Positions 1 through 8,411 of a stretch of 25,269 nucleotides of DNA are shown here, in pieces. The position numbers were made by a program, and so were the translations under genes. Each line of letters begins with the position of its first letter. The stretch's first letter is position 1. A model generated the notes under the pieces. It was not told where the DNA came from. It searched no databases and was given only the letters and a program-made list of their open reading frames with translations. Where the stretch lies: positions 1 through 25,269 of the forward strand of contig CANCOY010000056.1 in assembly GCA_947379865.1 (NCBI GenBank), in the 5' to 3' direction. Source of the DNA: Acetobacteraceae bacterium. Lineage in GTDB: Bacteria > Pseudomonadota > Alphaproteobacteria > Zavarziniales > Zavarziniaceae.

Positions 1-2
1 GG

Positions 3-1253
3 CAGCAGTCGCTGTTCTTTGCCAAGGCGGTGAAGGGCCTGAGCATCAGGGTTCACGCCAGCGCCATTGCCGAGCGCGCACCCGTGGCGGAGGCCTGTTT
101 CCTTGCCCTTGCGACCACGGGCACCGGGCTGACCTTTGCAGGAGATTCCGAGTTCAACGGGCCCAACTGCCTGATGGGGGCGAATTCGACCAGCAAGAGC
201 GCGGTGCTGTTCCAGGGCGAGGCCACTGTCACAGCCCGTGCGGTGCAGACCCCTGGCCAGATCAAGACCTCTGGACATCCAAGCATAAACGCGGAACTGC
301 TGGCGCGATCCACCGCCATCACCGACCCGCTTGCCAATGCGGACCTGACGCCAAAGCTGCTCAATGGTGCGGCGCTGACAACATCTGCCTGGAACTACAG
401 CACCTGTGCCACGGGCAAGGGCCTGAACCCGCCCATTCTCTCGATCACCACCGCGAATTACACGGCAAGTGCAGGCAGCTATTGCGCGGTCAGTGTTTCC
501 CAGGCCGCGACCAATGCCAAATTCACCGCCGGCTCACCCGCTGTCTATTACATGCAGGGCTCCACAGCCCTGAAGATAGGCAGCAGCAACAGTGGCTCTG
601 GCAACAAGGATTATTGCGCCGATGTGAACCAGGCAGGCATCTCGACAAAATTTGGCACCCTGCTGGCCTCGGCGACCAGCGTGCCGGCGGCCAGCAATCA
701 CGCCGTCTATTTCATCAAGGGTGATGTCTCGATCTATGGCCGGCTCGATCTGGGGCCGGGCGTCTATTACATCTATGATGGCGACCTGACCCTGAATTCA
801 GGCTCCTGCCTGCGGGGCAATCATGTCACCATCGTGATGACCGGCTCGTCCAGTGGGAACGTCGGCACGATCAGCGTCAACACCAATGCCACGATCAAGC
901 TGACGCCGCCCCCTGTAAATCTTTCAGGTTACACAGTGCCGTCGCCTGAATCCGTCTACAAGGGCATTTCGATCTATTTCGACCGCCGCTATAGCACCGG
1001 CAAAAGCACGCTGGCCCTCAACGGCAATGCCTCTTCCGATATCAGTGGCGTCATTTATGCGCCTGCGGCCGATCTCAGCTTCTCGGGTAACCTCTCCCAG
1101 GGCAGTTCGGGGGCGTGTTCCAAGATCATCGCGAACACGGTGACGTTCACCGGCAACAGCACCACCACGATCAATTATACGGCGGCCCAATGTGCCAGCA
1201 TGGTTGGCAATATTGCTGCCACTGCCGTTCTTGCGGCGAGGCTCGTCCAATGA
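3..1253 (+). CDS. TadG-related Flp pilus assembly protein, 5'-truncated
   Basis: The reading frame is open from the first complete codon at base 3, so the true start lies upstream and about 416 codons remain. A GTG at 30 is not a believable start because the preceding codons read on as QQSLFFAKAVKG. The visible part is rich in Ser, Thr, Asn and Gly, with scattered cysteines. It ends in a repetitive beta-rich region (GVYYIYDGDLTLNSG, ALNGNASSDISGVIYAPAA, TVTFTGNSTTTINY), typical of the C-terminal half of TadG-related proteins encoded beside TadE genes. These are exported, N-terminally anchored proteins needed for Tad/Flp pilus assembly; the N-terminal membrane anchor would be off the window. 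The stop overlaps the next start (ATGA), indicating translational coupling with two TadE-like genes. The family call comes from context and the C-terminal pattern; the exact biochemical role is unknown. Confidence 0.72.
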   Translation, partial: QQSLFFAKAVKGLSIRVHASAIAERAPVAEACFLALATTGTGLTFAGDSEFNGPNCLMGANSTSKSAVLFQGEATVTARAVQTPGQIKTSGHPSINAELLARSTAITDPLANADLTPKLLNGAALTTSAWNYSTCATGKGLNPPILSITTANYTASAGSYCAVSVSQAATNAKFTAGSPAVYYMQGSTALKIGSSNSGSGNKDYCADVNQAGISTKFGTLLASATSVPAASNHAVYFIKGDVSIYGRLDLGPGVYYIYDGDLTLNSGSCLRGNHVTIVMTGSSSGNVGTISVNTNATIKLTPPPVNLSGYTVPSPESVYKGISIYFDRRYSTGKSTLALNGNASSDISGVIYAPAADLSFSGNLSQGSSGACSKIIANTVTFTGNSTTTINYTAAQCASMVGNIAATAVLAARLVQ

Positions 1254-1765
1254 GTGCCGGGTTGGGTTATTTGCTGCGGCGCTATGGGTGTGCTGTTGGT
1301 GGGGCCGTTGCCGTCGAATTTGCCCTGCTTGCTCCCATCCTCGCCATGCTGGCTCTGGGTGTCTACGACTTTGGAAGTTACACCGTGCAAAAGCAGCGGC
1401 TGACGTCGAGCGCGCGGGAGGCGGCCCAGTATGCCCTGGTGGCGGCAGATTTTTTCTATGGCTGCCGCAGCCAATATGGTGCTGCCGGCGCCTGCGCCTC
1501 GGACAGCACGGTGAACACGACCCTTGATGATGCCGTCAGCGTGGGCCTGAAATCGGCCCCGGCTGGCACCACGGCCAGCAGCGCCTGGGTCATCTTCCAG
1601 TGCACCTGCAGCGGCGTGGCCACCGACTGCAAGTTGCCCGCGTGCACAACGCCAATGGCCTATGTCAATGTCCGCATGAGCGGCACCTACAAGGTGCTGC
1701 TGCCCTTTCCCGGCATCCCTGCCTCTGTTGCCATGTCGGCCAATGCCGTGATCAGGCAGGAGTAA
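1250..1765 (+). CDS. TadE-like pseudopilin, cysteine-rich
   Basis: The 171-residue product starts at the ATG that overlaps the TadG-related stop (ATGA). Residues about 17-40 hold the TadE signature: a Gly-Ala-Val-Ala-Val-Glu-Phe motif followed by a hydrophobic helix (LLAPILAMLALGVYDFG). This is the prepilin-like N-terminus of TadE/TadG pseudopilins, which sit in the inner membrane and assist Flp pilus assembly. The periplasmic part carries six cysteines in two groups (YGC...GAC and QCTC...DC...AC), suggesting disulfides. It lies between a TadG-related gene and a second TadE-like gene, all evidently in one transcript. The family is clear; a specific TadE versus TadF assignment is not. Confidence 0.85.
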   Translation: MSAGLGYLLRRYGCAVGGAVAVEFALLAPILAMLALGVYDFGSYTVQKQRLTSSAREAAQYALVAADFFYGCRSQYGAAGACASDSTVNTTLDDAVSVGLKSAPAGTTASSAWVIFQCTCSGVATDCKLPACTTPMAYVNVRMSGTYKVLLPFPGIPASVAMSANAVIRQE

Positions 1766-1769
1766 GGCG

Positions 1770-2225
1770 ATGATGATGTCTCAAGGCGCCCGATTTGCCC
1801 GGGCAACCGGCGGTGCCGCCGCTGTGGAATTTGCCCTGGTGCTGCCCATCTTCCTGATGCTGGTACTTGGCATTGCCGATTTCTGGCGGATCTGCTTCAC
1901 CTACAATGCGCTCAATTCGGCCGCCGGGCAGGCGGCCCGCTATGCCTCGCTGAACAGCCAGGACTGCACCGACAGCATCAAGCTGGTGGCGAACAAGGCC
2001 ATGACCGGGTTCCTTGCGGCCACAGGTTCTACGGTGGTGGTTGCCACCACCACCACCGGCAGCATCACTGGCACGACGGTCACCGTGTCCCGGCCGCTTA
2101 ATCTCATCGCCTTTGGCTGGGGCTATGCCAAGCTCGCCCATAGCCGCACGCTCTCGGCCACGGCCTTCAGCGCCCGGCCGCCTGTGAGTGTGATCAAATA
2201 TACCTCCTGTACAGCCGTACCCTGA
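1770..2225 (+). CDS. TadE-like pseudopilin (second copy)
   Basis: This 151-residue protein has the TadE domain signature at residues about 14-38 (GGAAAVEFALVLPIFLMLVL), with the conserved Glu next to the hydrophobic helix, followed by the usual YNALNSAAGQAARYAS segment. It begins four bases after the preceding TadE-like gene; the AGGAG at 1758-1762 overlaps that gene's end and serves as its ribosome site. Three ATG codons in a row (1770, 1773, 1776) leave the exact start open by two residues. It is the last gene of the tad run here and is followed by two small hairpins. It probably forms a membrane pseudopilin or minor pilin complex with its neighbour; that pairing is inferred from adjacency. 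Confidence 0.85.
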   Translation: MMMSQGARFARATGGAAAVEFALVLPIFLMLVLGIADFWRICFTYNALNSAAGQAARYASLNSQDCTDSIKLVANKAMTGFLAATGSTVVVATTTTGSITGTTVTVSRPLNLIAFGWGYAKLAHSRTLSATAFSARPPVSVIKYTSCTAVP

Positions 2226-2251
2226 ACGGAAGGCTGGCATGGCATGTCTGC

Positions 2252-2285
2252 CCGGCTATGATCAGCCGGCCCCGACCAACCGGGG
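2252..2285. terminator. Two tandem hairpins after the tad genes
   Basis: CCGGCT (2252-2257) and AGCCGG (2264-2269) form a 6-bp stem with a 6-base loop. Immediately after it, CCCCG (2270-2274) and CGGGG (2281-2285) form a 5-bp stem with a 6-base loop. They lie in the 81-bp gap between the last TadE-like gene and the acyl-CoA synthetase. No T-run follows, so this is only a candidate terminator or attenuating structure. Confidence 0.35.
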
Positions 2286-2306
2286 TTCGCGAAGGGGGCA
2301 GGGCGT

Positions 2307-3932
2307 ATGGAATGGCATCTCGCAAGCATCTGGGAAACCATAGCGGACGCTGTGCCCCATGCCCCGGCCACGATCCATGGCCCCCAGAGCCGGACCTGGT
2401 CTGCCTATGAGGGTCGCGCGGCGCGCCTTGCCTCGGCGCTTGCGGCAGCTGGCATCGGACACGAGGCCAAGCTCGGCCTCTACCTCACCAACTGCCCCGA
2501 ATATCTTGAGGGGCAGTTTGCCGCCTTCAAGGTTCGCGCCGTGCCGGTGAATGTGAACTGGCGCTATCTCGACGACGAACTGGTCTATCTGCTCGACAAT
2601 GCCGATGCCGAGGCGATCATCTTTCAGGGCGCCTTTGCGGCGCGGGTGGCCAGCGTCCGCGCGCGCCTGCCCCGGCTGAAGCTGCTGATCCAGGTGGATG
2701 ACGGCACCGCGCCCCTGCTGGAGGGGGCCGTGGATTATGAGGCGATCCTGGCGGCAGAGGCGCCCATGCCCCGCATCCCGCGCAGCGCCGACGATCTCTA
2801 TATGCTCTATACCGGTGGCACCACCGGCATGCCAAAGGGCGTGATGTACCGGCAGGGCGATCTGGCCCAGGGCCTGATGCTGGGCTATGACCTGCGCGGC
2901 ATGGCGCGGCCCACCAGCATGGCCGAACTGGCCGCCGCCGTGCAGGCGGTACAGGCCGCTGGCGCCGCCCCCATCAGCCTGGTTGGTTGCCCCCTGATGC
3001 ATGGCACCGGCATGTGGATTGGCGCCATGGTGCCGCAGAATCTGGGCGGTGCCGCCATCACCCTGACCTCCACCCGTTTTGATGCCGACGAACTCTGGCA
3101 GGCGGTGGTGGCCAATCGCGCCAGCGACATCACCATCGTGGGCGATGCCTTTGCCCGGCCCATGGCGGTGGCCCTAGATGCCGCCGCCGCAGCAGGCCAG
3201 GCCTATGACCTGTCGCACCTGCGCACCATCTGGTCGTCTGGCGTCATGTGGACGGCGGAGGTGAAACAGGCCCTGCTGGTGCATGCGCCGCTGACCCTGA
3301 TCGACGCCATGGGCTCCAGCGAGGGCGGCATGGGCATGTCGGTAACGACCCGCGACATGGGAGCCGCCACCGCCCGCTTCCAGATGAACCCCACCACCAA
3401 GGTCTTTACCGACGACGGGCGCGAGGTGGTGCCCGGCTCGGGTGAGATCGGCAAGGTTGCGGCTGGCGGTGCCGTGCCGCTGGGCTATTTCAAGGATCCC
3501 GCCAAGTCCGACGCCACCTTCCGGGAGGTCAATGGCGTGCGCTATTCCTTCCCCGGTGATTACGCCACGGTTGAGGCGGATGGCAGCATCACTTTGCTGG
3601 GGCGTGGTTCCCAGTGCATCAACACGGCGGGCGAGAAGGTCTTCCCCGAAGAAGTGGAAGAGGCCGTCAAGCAGCATCCCGCCGTCTGGGATTGTCTGGT
3701 GGTGGGCGTGCCGGACGCCCGGTTTGGCGAGGTTGTGGCCGCCGTGGTGGCGCCCCGCCCGGGCAGCACCATCGTGGTGGACGACATCATCGCCGCCGTG
3801 CGGGCGCGCCTGGCTGGCTACAAGCAGCCCCGCCATGTGATTGCGGTGGACGTGGTCGAGCGTGCGCCCAATGGCAAGGCCGATTACAAATGGGCCAAGG
3901 CGACGGCCCGCAACCATCTGGGTCTGGACTAG
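2307..3932 (+). CDS. Acyl-CoA synthetase, AMP-forming (ANL superfamily)
   Basis: This full-length 541-residue adenylating enzyme converts a carboxylic acid, ATP and CoA to acyl-CoA, AMP and PPi in the cytoplasm. The A3 phosphate-binding loop YTGGTTGMPKG is at residues 168-178 and the A5 motif MGSSEGG at 335-341. The A7-type GD is at 417-418, followed by the hinge-region GRGSQCINTAGEKVFPEEVE at 432-451. The A10 lysine is K524 in APNGKADY. G-rich sequence (AGGGGG, GGG) precedes the ATG. It is followed after nine bases by the transaminase gene, whose AGGAGG overlaps this stop, so the two are probably co-transcribed. The family is secure; the substrate (medium/long-chain fatty acid, aromatic or other acid) cannot be read from the sequence. 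Confidence 0.92.
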   Translation: MEWHLASIWETIADAVPHAPATIHGPQSRTWSAYEGRAARLASALAAAGIGHEAKLGLYLTNCPEYLEGQFAAFKVRAVPVNVNWRYLDDELVYLLDNADAEAIIFQGAFAARVASVRARLPRLKLLIQVDDGTAPLLEGAVDYEAILAAEAPMPRIPRSADDLYMLYTGGTTGMPKGVMYRQGDLAQGLMLGYDLRGMARPTSMAELAAAVQAVQAAGAAPISLVGCPLMHGTGMWIGAMVPQNLGGAAITLTSTRFDADELWQAVVANRASDITIVGDAFARPMAVALDAAAAAGQAYDLSHLRTIWSSGVMWTAEVKQALLVHAPLTLIDAMGSSEGGMGMSVTTRDMGAATARFQMNPTTKVFTDDGREVVPGSGEIGKVAAGGAVPLGYFKDPAKSDATFREVNGVRYSFPGDYATVEADGSITLLGRGSQCINTAGEKVFPEEVEEAVKQHPAVWDCLVVGVPDARFGEVVAAVVAPRPGSTIVVDDIIAAVRARLAGYKQPRHVIAVDVVERAPNGKADYKWAKATARNHLGLD

Positions 3933-3941
3933 GAGGCAAGC

Positions 3942-4919
3942 ATGACGACCGTAACCTCAACAAAGGCGGCCCCTGCGCCGGACCTGTCGCGGATTGATCC
4001 CGCCCTTGCCAATGGGGCGGCCTGGATCAACGGGCGCATTGTGCCGGTGGGCGAGGCCAGCATTCCCATTCTCGACTGGGGCTTTACCCGCTCGGACGTA
4101 ACCTATGACGTTGTGCATGTCTGGAAGAACGCGTTCTTCCGTCTGGATGACCATCTCGACCGCTTCGCCGCTTCCATGAAGGGGCTGCGCATGTCGCTCG
4201 ACCTCGACCGTGCGGCGATTGCCGGCATCCTTGAGGAGATCGTGGCGCGGGCGGGGCTGAGCGCCTCCTATGTCGCGATGGTCTGTACACGTGGCAATCC
4301 GGCGCCGGGCCTGCCGCGCCATCCCGCTTCCTGCGTCAACCGCTTTTATGCCTTTGCCCTGCCCTGGGTGTGGGTCATTCCGCCTGATGTGCAGGAACGC
4401 GGCACCCATGTGATCGTGGCCAAGACGCCGCGCATTCCCACGGAGTGCGTTGACCCCACCATCAAGAATTACCACTGGGGCGACCTGACCCGCGCCCTGT
4501 TCGAGGCATCGGACGCTGGCGCCGACAATGCCATCCTGCTCGACCACGAGGGCTTTGTGACCGAAGGCCCGGGGTTCAACGTCTTTGCCATAGTGGACGG
4601 CACGGTGGTGAGCCCGGATCGCGGTGCGCTGGAGGGGATCACCCGGCGGTCTGTGCTGGAAATCTGCACCGAGCTTGGCATTCCCAATCGCATCGGGCCG
4701 CTCAGCCGGGCCGATCTTGACCGGGCGGATGAGGTGTTCTTTGCCACGACGGCGGGCGGCGTGATGCCGGTCTCGCGGGTGGATGGGCGGATCTACACAA
4801 ATGACCGGCCAGGTCCTGTCTCCGTACGGCTGAAGGATCGCTATTGGGCAAAGCATGATGAGGGCTGGCACGTTACCCCCATCGACTATGCCCGCTATGC
4901 CCGCCCCCTGGGCAGTTGA
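3942..4919 (+). CDS. Fold-type IV PLP aminotransferase, (R)-amine transaminase-like
   Basis: This 325-residue class IV aminotransferase has PLP lysine K175 in DPTIKNYHWGDL, the TEGPGFN cofactor-phosphate motif near 207-213, and GITRRSV and TTAGGVMP further on. From memory of the family, motifs such as SDVTYDVVHVW, FFRLDDHL, IKN-x-x-WGDLT, SPDRGALEGITR and TTAGGVMP match (R)-selective amine:pyruvate transaminases better than branched-chain or D-alanine aminotransferases. The residues of the YVAMVCTRG stretch differ from what I remember of characterised enzymes, so the activity is uncertain. The start has a perfect AGGAGG (3931-3936) five bases upstream. The preceding acyl-CoA synthetase stop overlaps that site and recO begins seven bases after this stop. 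Branched-chain or D-amino-acid transaminase activity remains possible. Confidence 0.82.
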   Translation: MTTVTSTKAAPAPDLSRIDPALANGAAWINGRIVPVGEASIPILDWGFTRSDVTYDVVHVWKNAFFRLDDHLDRFAASMKGLRMSLDLDRAAIAGILEEIVARAGLSASYVAMVCTRGNPAPGLPRHPASCVNRFYAFALPWVWVIPPDVQERGTHVIVAKTPRIPTECVDPTIKNYHWGDLTRALFEASDAGADNAILLDHEGFVTEGPGFNVFAIVDGTVVSPDRGALEGITRRSVLEICTELGIPNRIGPLSRADLDRADEVFFATTAGGVMPVSRVDGRIYTNDRPGPVSVRLKDRYWAKHDEGWHVTPIDYARYARPLGS

Positions 4920-4925
4920 GGCCGC

Positions 4926-5705
4926 TTGGACTGGCATGATCAGGGCATCGTGCTGGCGATCCGCCTGCACGGTGAAAGCAGCGCGATTGCCGAGGTGCTG
5001 ACCGCCAGCCGGGGCCGCCATCCCGGGCTGGTGCGCGGCGCCCATTCGCGGCGCCTGTCGCCCGTGTTGCAGCCGGGAAACGAGGTGGAGGTGCACTGGC
5101 GCGGCCGCCTTGAGGAGCATCTGGGCACCTATCAGGTGGAGCCGGTGCGCCAGCGCGCCGCCTTGCTGCTGGATGATTCCCGCCGGCTGTCGGGCCTCGC
5201 GGCGCTATGTGCCTTGGCCGAAGTGGCCCTTCCCGAGCGCGAACCCCATGACGCGCTCTATCGTGGCTTTCAGGTGGTGCTCGACGCCCTGGTGGCGGAT
5301 GGCCCCTGGGCGGCGCTGATTGTGCGCTGGGAAGTGCAACTGCTGCAGGAACTGGGCTTTGGCCTCGACCTCTCCGTCTGTGCGGTAACGGGCCTGGCCG
5401 ACGATTTGACCCATGTCTCACCCCGGACCGGTCGGGCCGTCAGTCGCGCGGCGGCCCTGCCCTATGAAGGGCGCCTGCTGCCCCTGCCGGCCTTCCTTGG
5501 TGGCGCTGCGCCCGCAGAGGGAGCGCCCACGGGGGAGGATGGGGTGCCGCCGGGCGACATTGCGGCCGGATTTGCCCTGACGGGCCATTTCATCATGCGC
5601 CACCTGCTTGAGCCGAGACGCCTGAAAATGCCTCCGGCGCGTTCACGTTTGGTTTCACGTTTCTTGGCTCAGCCGGGCACATCTGGTAGTGTGTTTTCAT
5701 CATGA
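4926..5705 (+). CDS. recO: DNA repair protein RecO
   Basis: This 259-residue RecO helps RecR load RecA on SSB-coated single-stranded DNA in RecF-pathway repair. The N-terminal OB-fold opens with MDWHDQGIVLAIRLHGESSA, closely matching alphaproteobacterial RecO. That match fixes the start at TTG 4926, with a GAGG at 4918-4921 that overlaps the upstream stop. The central LYRGFQVVLDAL and WEVQLLQELGFGLDLSVCAVTG (split here by position: 113-122 and 135-156) are the helical domain signatures. Only one cysteine lies in the zinc-site region, so a full zinc site is unlikely. The final TGA overlaps the parC ATG (ATGA at 5702-5705), and recO next to parC is a known alphaproteobacterial arrangement. Confidence 0.92.
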   Translation: MDWHDQGIVLAIRLHGESSAIAEVLTASRGRHPGLVRGAHSRRLSPVLQPGNEVEVHWRGRLEEHLGTYQVEPVRQRAALLLDDSRRLSGLAALCALAEVALPEREPHDALYRGFQVVLDALVADGPWAALIVRWEVQLLQELGFGLDLSVCAVTGLADDLTHVSPRTGRAVSRAAALPYEGRLLPLPAFLGGAAPAEGAPTGEDGVPPGDIAAGFALTGHFIMRHLLEPRRLKMPPARSRLVSRFLAQPGTSGSVFSS

Positions 5706-7927
5706 CCACGAAACCTGTTCCCACCGGCGAGATCCGCGAAGCGCCGCTTGCCGATGCCCTGGGCGAGCGTTACCTCGCTTATGCGCTGTCCACCATCATG
5801 GCCCGGTCGCTGCCCGATGTGCGCGACGGCCTGAAGCCCGTGCATCGGCGCCTGCTCTTTGCGATGCGCCAGCTGAAGCTTGATCCGGGCTCAGGCTACA
5901 AGAAGTCGGCCCGCGTCGTCGGCGATGTGATCGGCAAATATCACCCCCATGGCGACCAGTCGGTCTATGACGCGCTGGTGCGCCTCGCCCAGGATTTTTC
6001 CCAGCGCTATCCCCTGATCGACGGCCAGGGCAATTTCGGCAATGTGGACGGCGATAATCCGGCGGCCATGCGCTATACCGAGGCCCGCCTGACCCGGGTG
6101 TCCGAGCGTCTGCTTGAGGGGATCGACGAGGACTCGGTCGATTTCCGCGCCACCTATGACGGTGAGGAGCAGGAGCCGGTGGTTCTGCCCTCGGCCTTCC
6201 CCAATCTGCTGGCCAATGGCGCCACGGGAATTGCCGTCGGCATGGCAACCTCGATCCCGCCGCACAATGCGGCCGAGCTGATCGGCGCCCTGCTGCACCT
6301 GATCGAAAAGCCCGAGGCGACCACGGCCGAACTGGTGCAGCACGTGCCGGGGCCGGATTTCCCCACCGGCGGCATCATGGTGGAGAGCCCGGCCTCGATC
6401 CTCGACGCCTATGAGACGGGGCGGGGTGGGTTCCGCCTGCGCGCCCGCTGGGAAATCGAAGAGGGCGAGCGGGGGGCGTGGCACATCGTCATCACCGAGA
6501 TCCCCTATCACGTCCAGAAGTCCAAGCTGATCGAGAAGATCGCCGAACTGATCGAGCAGAAGCGCCTGACCCTGCTGGATGACGTGCGCGACGAATCAAC
6601 CGATGTCGTGCGTGTGGTGCTGGAACCCAAGACCCGCACCGTGCAGCCCGAAGTGCTGATGGAAAGCCTGTTCCGGCTGACCGACCTTGAGACGCGCTTC
6701 CCCCTCAACCTCAATGTCCTTGATGCCGATGGCACACCCAAGGTCATGGGGCTGAAGCAGGCGCTGCAGGCCTTCCTCGACCATCGCATTGTCGTGCTGC
6801 TGCGCCGCTCGCGCTTCCGGCTCGACCAGATTGCCCGTCGGCTGGAGATGCTGGGCGGCTATCTGATCGCCTATCTCAACCTCGACGAGGTGATTCGCAT
6901 CATCCGCGAGGAGGATGAGCCGAAGAAGGAAATGATTGCCCGCTTCGGGCTGACGGATGTTCAGGCCGAAGGCATCCTCAACATGCGCCTGCGCTCCCTG
7001 CGGCGGCTGGAAGAGTTCGAGATCCGCAAGGAACACGACGCCTTGTCCAAGGAACAGGCTGATCTTGAACGCCTCGTCGCCGACCCCAAGCGCCAGCGCA
7101 AGGCGATTGCCAAGAACCTCGACGAGGTGCGCACCGCCTTTGGCACCAACACCGCCCTTGGGCGCCGGCGCACCACCTTTGGCGAGGTCGGTACCGCCGT
7201 GATCGTGCCGATCACCGCCTTGGTGGAGCGCGAGCCCATCACCGTGGTGCTGTCGGCCAAGGGCTGGGTGCGGGCGCTGAAGGGCCATGTCAGCCTCGAC
7301 AGCGACATCAAGTACAAGGAAGGCGATTCGCCGCGCTGGGTCTTCCACGCCGAGACCACCGACCGGCTGGTGCTGTTTGCCACCAATGGCCGCTTCTATA
7401 CCCTGCCAGCCGACAAGCTGCCGGGTGGCCGTGGGAATGGCGAGCCTGTGCGCCTGATGATCGAACTGGGCAATGACCACGAACTGCTCGCGGTCTTTGC
7501 CCATCGGCCGGGTCGCAAGCTGTTGCTCGCCTCGGAAGATGGCTATGGCTTCATCGTGGATGAGGAACAGGTGCTGGCCACCAACCGCACCGGCAAGCAG
7601 GTGCTGAATGTGGGCGAGGGCCGCGAGGCCAAGGTCTGTATTGCTGTTGAGGGCGATACGGTTGCGGTGGTGGGCAACAATCACAAGTTGCTGCTGTTCC
7701 CGGTCTCGGAAGTGCCGGAAATGGCGCGCGGCAAGGGCGTGATCCTGCAGAAATACAAGGATGCCACGCTCTCTGACGTCAAGACCTTCACCCTTGCCGA
7801 TGGTCTGACCTGGCCCTGGGGTGACCGGGTGCGGACCGAAACCAACCTGACGGATTGGCTTGGCACCCGCGCCCAGACCGGACGCCTGGCGCCCAAGGGC
7901 TTCCCCAAGTCCGACCGTTTCAGCTGA
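5702..7927 (+). CDS. parC: DNA topoisomerase IV subunit A
   Basis: This 741-residue subunit breaks and rejoins DNA in topoisomerase IV, which unlinks daughter chromosomes; its partner ParE is not in the window. The catalytic tyrosine is Y125 in AAMRYTEARL. The helix-turn-helix region carries HPHGDQSVYDALV (81-93), where Q86 and D90 align with E. coli ParC S80 and E84. The GyrA-box canonical to gyrase is not evident, and the length fits ParC rather than the longer GyrA. The C-terminal part (about 500-741) is the beta-pinwheel, with repeats such as GNGEPVRLM and ATNRTGKQVLNVGEG. The start overlaps the recO stop by four bases, so translation is probably coupled to recO. Confidence 0.95.
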   Translation: MTTKPVPTGEIREAPLADALGERYLAYALSTIMARSLPDVRDGLKPVHRRLLFAMRQLKLDPGSGYKKSARVVGDVIGKYHPHGDQSVYDALVRLAQDFSQRYPLIDGQGNFGNVDGDNPAAMRYTEARLTRVSERLLEGIDEDSVDFRATYDGEEQEPVVLPSAFPNLLANGATGIAVGMATSIPPHNAAELIGALLHLIEKPEATTAELVQHVPGPDFPTGGIMVESPASILDAYETGRGGFRLRARWEIEEGERGAWHIVITEIPYHVQKSKLIEKIAELIEQKRLTLLDDVRDESTDVVRVVLEPKTRTVQPEVLMESLFRLTDLETRFPLNLNVLDADGTPKVMGLKQALQAFLDHRIVVLLRRSRFRLDQIARRLEMLGGYLIAYLNLDEVIRIIREEDEPKKEMIARFGLTDVQAEGILNMRLRSLRRLEEFEIRKEHDALSKEQADLERLVADPKRQRKAIAKNLDEVRTAFGTNTALGRRRTTFGEVGTAVIVPITALVEREPITVVLSAKGWVRALKGHVSLDSDIKYKEGDSPRWVFHAETTDRLVLFATNGRFYTLPADKLPGGRGNGEPVRLMIELGNDHELLAVFAHRPGRKLLLASEDGYGFIVDEEQVLATNRTGKQVLNVGEGREAKVCIAVEGDTVAVVGNNHKLLLFPVSEVPEMARGKGVILQKYKDATLSDVKTFTLADGLTWPWGDRVRTETNLTDWLGTRAQTGRLAPKGFPKSDRFS

Positions 7928-7948
7928 GTTTCTACAGGTTACTGCCGG

Positions 7949-8392
7949 TCAACGCGCCGTGAAGGTGGCGTTGGCCGCAAAACCCCAGAATTTATAGGCA
8001 ATCCTGTAGGTCTCGCCCGGGCGCAAAGGGGCAGGAATGCGCAACATGCGCGTTTCCTCAAGCATCTTGCCGGGGGCCAGCGTCTGCTCGGTGATCATCT
8101 GTACGCAGATCATGGGGCCGCGCTCCCACACCCGCTCCCCGGCGATGGTATCAAGCTGCCAGTCGTGCACGTCGCAGGGCGTCGACATGTGAAGCTGAAT
8201 GGGGGTGGTGCCCGGATTGCTGAGGCGGGCCTTTACCGTAAGCGATGTTCTGGCGCCATCCACAGTGATCTCGGCGGGGACAATGAGGGCGGCTACGGGT
8301 GCCGCTCCCTCCCCCGCGTCTGCCCACCCCATGCCCCCTGCCATCGTCAGGGCGACGAAGACAGGGACGGCAATAAGCGGGGCAAGGCGCAT
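7949..8392 (-). CDS. Small exported protein, possibly BsuPI-like
   Basis: The ATG at 8392 was chosen because it gives a clean signal peptide (MRLAPLIAVPVFVALTMAGG, cleavage near ADA-GEG); a longer frame reaches into bioB and lacks that layout. The product has 147 residues, about 120 when mature, and is predicted periplasmic. The mature part reads as an immunoglobulin-like beta sandwich: LTVKARLSNPGTTPIQL, then GERVWERG, LAPGK and RPGETYRI. This order resembles the BsuPI proteinase-inhibitor domain, but the match is from memory and weak. Two cysteines (STPCDV and MICVQ) could form a disulfide. It lies 19 bases downstream of bioB on the same strand and may be carried by the bioB transcript. Its function is unknown. 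Confidence 0.6.
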   Translation of the reverse strand: MRLAPLIAVPVFVALTMAGGMGWADAGEGAAPVAALIVPAEITVDGARTSLTVKARLSNPGTTPIQLHMSTPCDVHDWQLDTIAGERVWERGPMICVQMITEQTLAPGKMLEETRMLRIPAPLRPGETYRIAYKFWGFAANATFTAR

Positions 8393-8411
8393 GCGCCGAA
8401 CGTCAGTGCTG

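Noticed and set aside
3957..5120. Long minus-strand frame opposite the transaminase and recO
   Set aside because: Antisense to two recognisable proteins with strong motifs; no family match and no ribosome site seen.
6596..7684. Minus-strand 362-codon frame opposite parC
   Set aside because: Shadow of parC codon usage; composition rich in His, Gln and Gly without any motif.
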